DNA of 7,134 nucleotides, from NCBI GenBank assembly GCA_026982035.1, contig JALSHW010000004.1, forward strand, positions 1-7,134, in the 5' to 3' direction. Origin of the DNA: Phycisphaerales bacterium. GTDB lineage: Bacteria > Planctomycetota > Phycisphaerae > Phycisphaerales > UBA1924. A program made the position numbers and the translations under genes. Below are positions 4,980 to 7,134 of this stretch, in pieces. Numbering within the stretch: position 1 is the first letter of the stretch; each line of letters starts with the position of its first letter. The notes beneath the pieces are model-generated. The model did no database searches, was not told where the DNA came from, and saw only the letters and a list, made by a program, of their open reading frames with translations.

Positions 4980-7134
4980 ATGGCAGAACAATATCGCGCC
5001 CGCTTGGTCGCCCACATTTCGCATTCATCGTATGAACCCGCTCAGATTCCAATCGTTGCTCGCGATCTCAATATTGAGAATGTTGAGGAGTTTGGGCGTG
5101 CGGTGCAGGATTTGGCGGCTCAGGAGATTGTCCATATCGATGATGCTGGGAAGATCATGCTGCCGTTCCGGGAGGATGATGGGGAGGCGATTGGGGAGTT
5201 TCGATCGACCAAGAGCGGGTTTGGGTTTTTCTCGCCTTCGAAGACGACCCACGGGGGGGATGTGTTTATCCCGGCTCATAAAACGATGGGAGCGTTGGAT
5301 CGGGATACGGTCAAGATTTACTATGAACGCGACCAGCGGCGCGAGCGGAAACTCGGCACCTTTGAGCGGCAGTATTCTGGTGAAGTGATCGACATCATCG
5401 CGCGGAAGCGGGCGGCGTTTAGTGGAGAGATCGACAAACGCGATGGGCGGTGGCTGGTGTATCCCGATGGGCGTGAGTTGACGGATCCGATTATTATCCG
5501 TGATGCGGAATCGAAAAATGTGAAGCCGGGCGACAAGGTCGTTGTGGAGATCATTGATTATCCGGAGGGGGACTATCTGGCTGAGGGTGTGATTACCAAG
5601 GTGCTTGGTGAGGCGGGGGATCCGGATGTGGAGACGCAGGCGGTGATCGCGGCGTATGGGCTGCCGGGCAATGACTTCCCTGAGGCGTGCGTGCAGCAGG
5701 CGCGGGAGGCGACGCAGAAGTTTGATGAAGAGATGAAGCGATATGAGGCCGATGGGATCGGTGCGCTTGATATGCGAAAGGATTTGACGGAGGATTTGAT
5801 TTGTACGATTGATCCGCCTGATGCCAAGGATTATGACGATGCGATTTCGCTGAAGCGGTTTGACAATGGGGACTGGGAGCTGGGGATTCATATTGCGGAT
5901 GTGGCGCATTATATTGCGCCTGAAACCGTGCTTGATGAGGAGGCCAAGGAGCGGGGGAACTCGGTGTATTTGCCGAGGTTGGTGATTCCGATGCTGCCTG
6001 AGGTGCTGAGTAATGGGATTTGCTCGTTGCAGGAGGGGGTGCTTCGGTATGCCAAGACTTGCATTATTCGGTATGACAAGATGGGGAATGTGAAATCGCG
6101 GGGGGTGTGCCAGTCGTTGATCAAATCGCGGAAGCGGATGACTTATCTTGAGGCCCAGGCGTTGATTGATGGGGATCTAGAAGAAGCACGCAAACATGCC
6201 AAGACCGATTCGGAGCACACGCAGGAGATTATTGATGTGTGTCAGGATATGGATTCGTTGGCTCGGTTGATCCGGGCTCGGCGGGAGAAGGCCGGGATGA
6301 TTCATCTTGAGCTGCCTGAGGTCGAGTTGATCTTTGATGAGGATGGCAAGGTCATTGATGCCGAGCAGGAGGATGATGCGTTTACGCACACGATCATCGA
6401 GATGTTTATGGTCGAGGCCAACGAGGCGTTGGCGACGCTGTTTGAAGGGATGCGGGTTCCCATTTTGCGACGGACCCACCCGGAGCCGACGCCTGGGGAT
6501 GTTGAAGAGTTGAAAAAGACGGCGATGGTGGCGGGGTATCGGATTCCGAAGAATCCGTCACGCGAAGAGTTGCAGACGCTGCTCAACGCGACGGCCGGAA
6601 CTGGGGCGGCGCGGGCGGTGCATACGGCGGTGCTGCGGACGATGACCAAGGCGGTGTATTCGCCGGCTCTGATCGGGCATTATGCGTTGGCATCACTTGC
6701 GTATGCGCACTTTACTTCGCCGATTCGGCGGTATCCAGACTTGACGCTGCACCGAGCGTTGTTTGCGTATCTGCGGAAGACCGACAATGGGAAGAATTTT
6801 CCCAAGACCGATGATGCCAAGGTGGCGTTGGGAAAGGTGCTGCGGGAAGATCCGTTGTGTCCTGATGAGCAAACGCTCAAGGAGATTGGGAACAACTGTT
6901 CCAATACGGAGGTCAATGCGGCCCAGGCCGAGCGGGAGTTGCGGGCGTTCTTGGTATTGCAGCTTATGGCCGAGCATATTGGTGAGGAGTTTGATGGGTT
7001 TGTGACGGGGGTGACGCCCAAGGGTGTGTATGTGCAGATCGAGAAGTACCTGGCTGATGGGATGATTGATAAGCATGATCTTCCTGGGGATACGACGCGG
7101 GACAAGAGGCCTCCGACTTTTAAGATTGATGATC
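4980..7134 (+). CDS. rnr: Ribonuclease R (RNB-family 3'-5' exoribonuclease), C-terminus outside window
   Basis: A processive, Mg-dependent 3'-to-5' exoribonuclease that degrades structured RNA, rRNA fragments and mRNA in the cytoplasm. The frame is open from ATG 4980 to the window end (718 codons) with no stop. The order is an N-terminal region, a first cold-shock-like domain (GDVFIP region, about 60-115) and a second (FSGEIDKRDGRWLVYPDG to GDKVVVEI, about 145-205). The RNB catalytic domain follows from about 265. TIDPPDAKDYDDAI carries the four metal-binding aspartates Asp278, Asp284, Asp286 and Asp287. HFTSPIRRYPDL at 577-588 is the strongly conserved RNB block. An S1 domain begins at about 668 (GEEFDGFVTGVTPKGVYVQI) and is cut by the window. 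The two cold-shock domains plus catalytic order favour RNase R over RNase II. ATG 4980 is the first ATG after an in-frame TGA at 4908. It is divergent from the ABC gene. Confidence 0.95.
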   Translation, partial: MAEQYRARLVAHISHSSYEPAQIPIVARDLNIENVEEFGRAVQDLAAQEIVHIDDAGKIMLPFREDDGEAIGEFRSTKSGFGFFSPSKTTHGGDVFIPAHKTMGALDRDTVKIYYERDQRRERKLGTFERQYSGEVIDIIARKRAAFSGEIDKRDGRWLVYPDGRELTDPIIIRDAESKNVKPGDKVVVEIIDYPEGDYLAEGVITKVLGEAGDPDVETQAVIAAYGLPGNDFPEACVQQAREATQKFDEEMKRYEADGIGALDMRKDLTEDLICTIDPPDAKDYDDAISLKRFDNGDWELGIHIADVAHYIAPETVLDEEAKERGNSVYLPRLVIPMLPEVLSNGICSLQEGVLRYAKTCIIRYDKMGNVKSRGVCQSLIKSRKRMTYLEAQALIDGDLEEARKHAKTDSEHTQEIIDVCQDMDSLARLIRARREKAGMIHLELPEVELIFDEDGKVIDAEQEDDAFTHTIIEMFMVEANEALATLFEGMRVPILRRTHPEPTPGDVEELKKTAMVAGYRIPKNPSREELQTLLNATAGTGAARAVHTAVLRTMTKAVYSPALIGHYALASLAYAHFTSPIRRYPDLTLHRALFAYLRKTDNGKNFPKTDDAKVALGKVLREDPLCPDEQTLKEIGNNCSNTEVNAAQAERELRAFLVLQLMAEHIGEEFDGFVTGVTPKGVYVQIEKYLADGMIDKHDLPGDTTRDKRPPTFKIDD

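Noticed and set aside
4902..5024. N-terminal extension of the ABC ATPase to an ATG at 5024
   Set aside because: The extra 41 residues show no ABC homology and would overlap the divergent RNase R start at 4980.
4087..5052. 321-codon minus-strand open frame overlapping the ABC gene
   Set aside because: It is an alternative frame of the ABC ATPase gene, and its His/Pro/Arg-rich product reflects C-rich third positions.
5025..5909. 294-codon open frame on the minus strand
   Set aside because: It lies antisense to the RNase R gene, which carries clear domain motifs. The product is Arg/Ile/His-rich with no recognisable family.

Overview
The window looks like an ordinary chromosomal segment of a bacterium of moderate-to-high GC content. 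The best guess is Planctomycetota, probably Phycisphaerae. This rests on protein style: two adjacent clpP paralogues, a HEAT-repeat lipoprotein with a W-rich tail, a membrane-anchored low-complexity protein ending in an EILG-type motif, an RNase R of the kind I associate with that class, and mostly weak or absent Shine-Dalgarno sequences. It is inference from recall, not a database result. No phage, plasmid, CRISPR, tRNA or rRNA signal was seen.

Layout. At 1-1181 on the plus strand are two ClpP serine peptidase genes. The first is cut or broken at its N-terminus, with an in-frame TGA at the first three bases. The second is complete and has a good ribosome binding site. Between the convergent clpP2 and the next gene lies a compact element of about 105 bp (1219-1323) bounded by a near-perfect 17-bp inverted repeat and containing smaller hairpins. 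It resembles a dispersed REP/MITE-like repeat or a structured convergent-terminator region.

From 4901 down to 1356 the minus strand carries four co-oriented genes: a HmuV/FecE-type ABC ATPase, a membrane-anchored Q/P/R-rich protein of unknown function, a HEAT-repeat putative lipoprotein, and a medium-chain dehydrogenase homologue. The first three are 16 and 26 nt apart and probably form one transcript. The dehydrogenase follows after 129 nt, with a small dyad just upstream of its start. It keeps the overall family pattern but has lost most zinc ligands and part of the Rossmann glycine motif.

From 4980 to the window end the plus strand carries RNase R (rnr), divergent from the ABC gene across a 78-nt gap. 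It runs off the window inside its S1 domain. Functionally the plus-strand genes are protein and RNA turnover housekeeping (ClpP, RNase R). The minus-strand group is an envelope/transport cluster whose joint role is not evident.

A large-scale feature is that the plus strand is G-rich over C throughout, whichever strand is coding. This suggests that plus is the leading replication strand. I see no convincing novel multi-gene system. The best leads are the structured repeat, the degenerate dehydrogenase and the anchored low-complexity protein.
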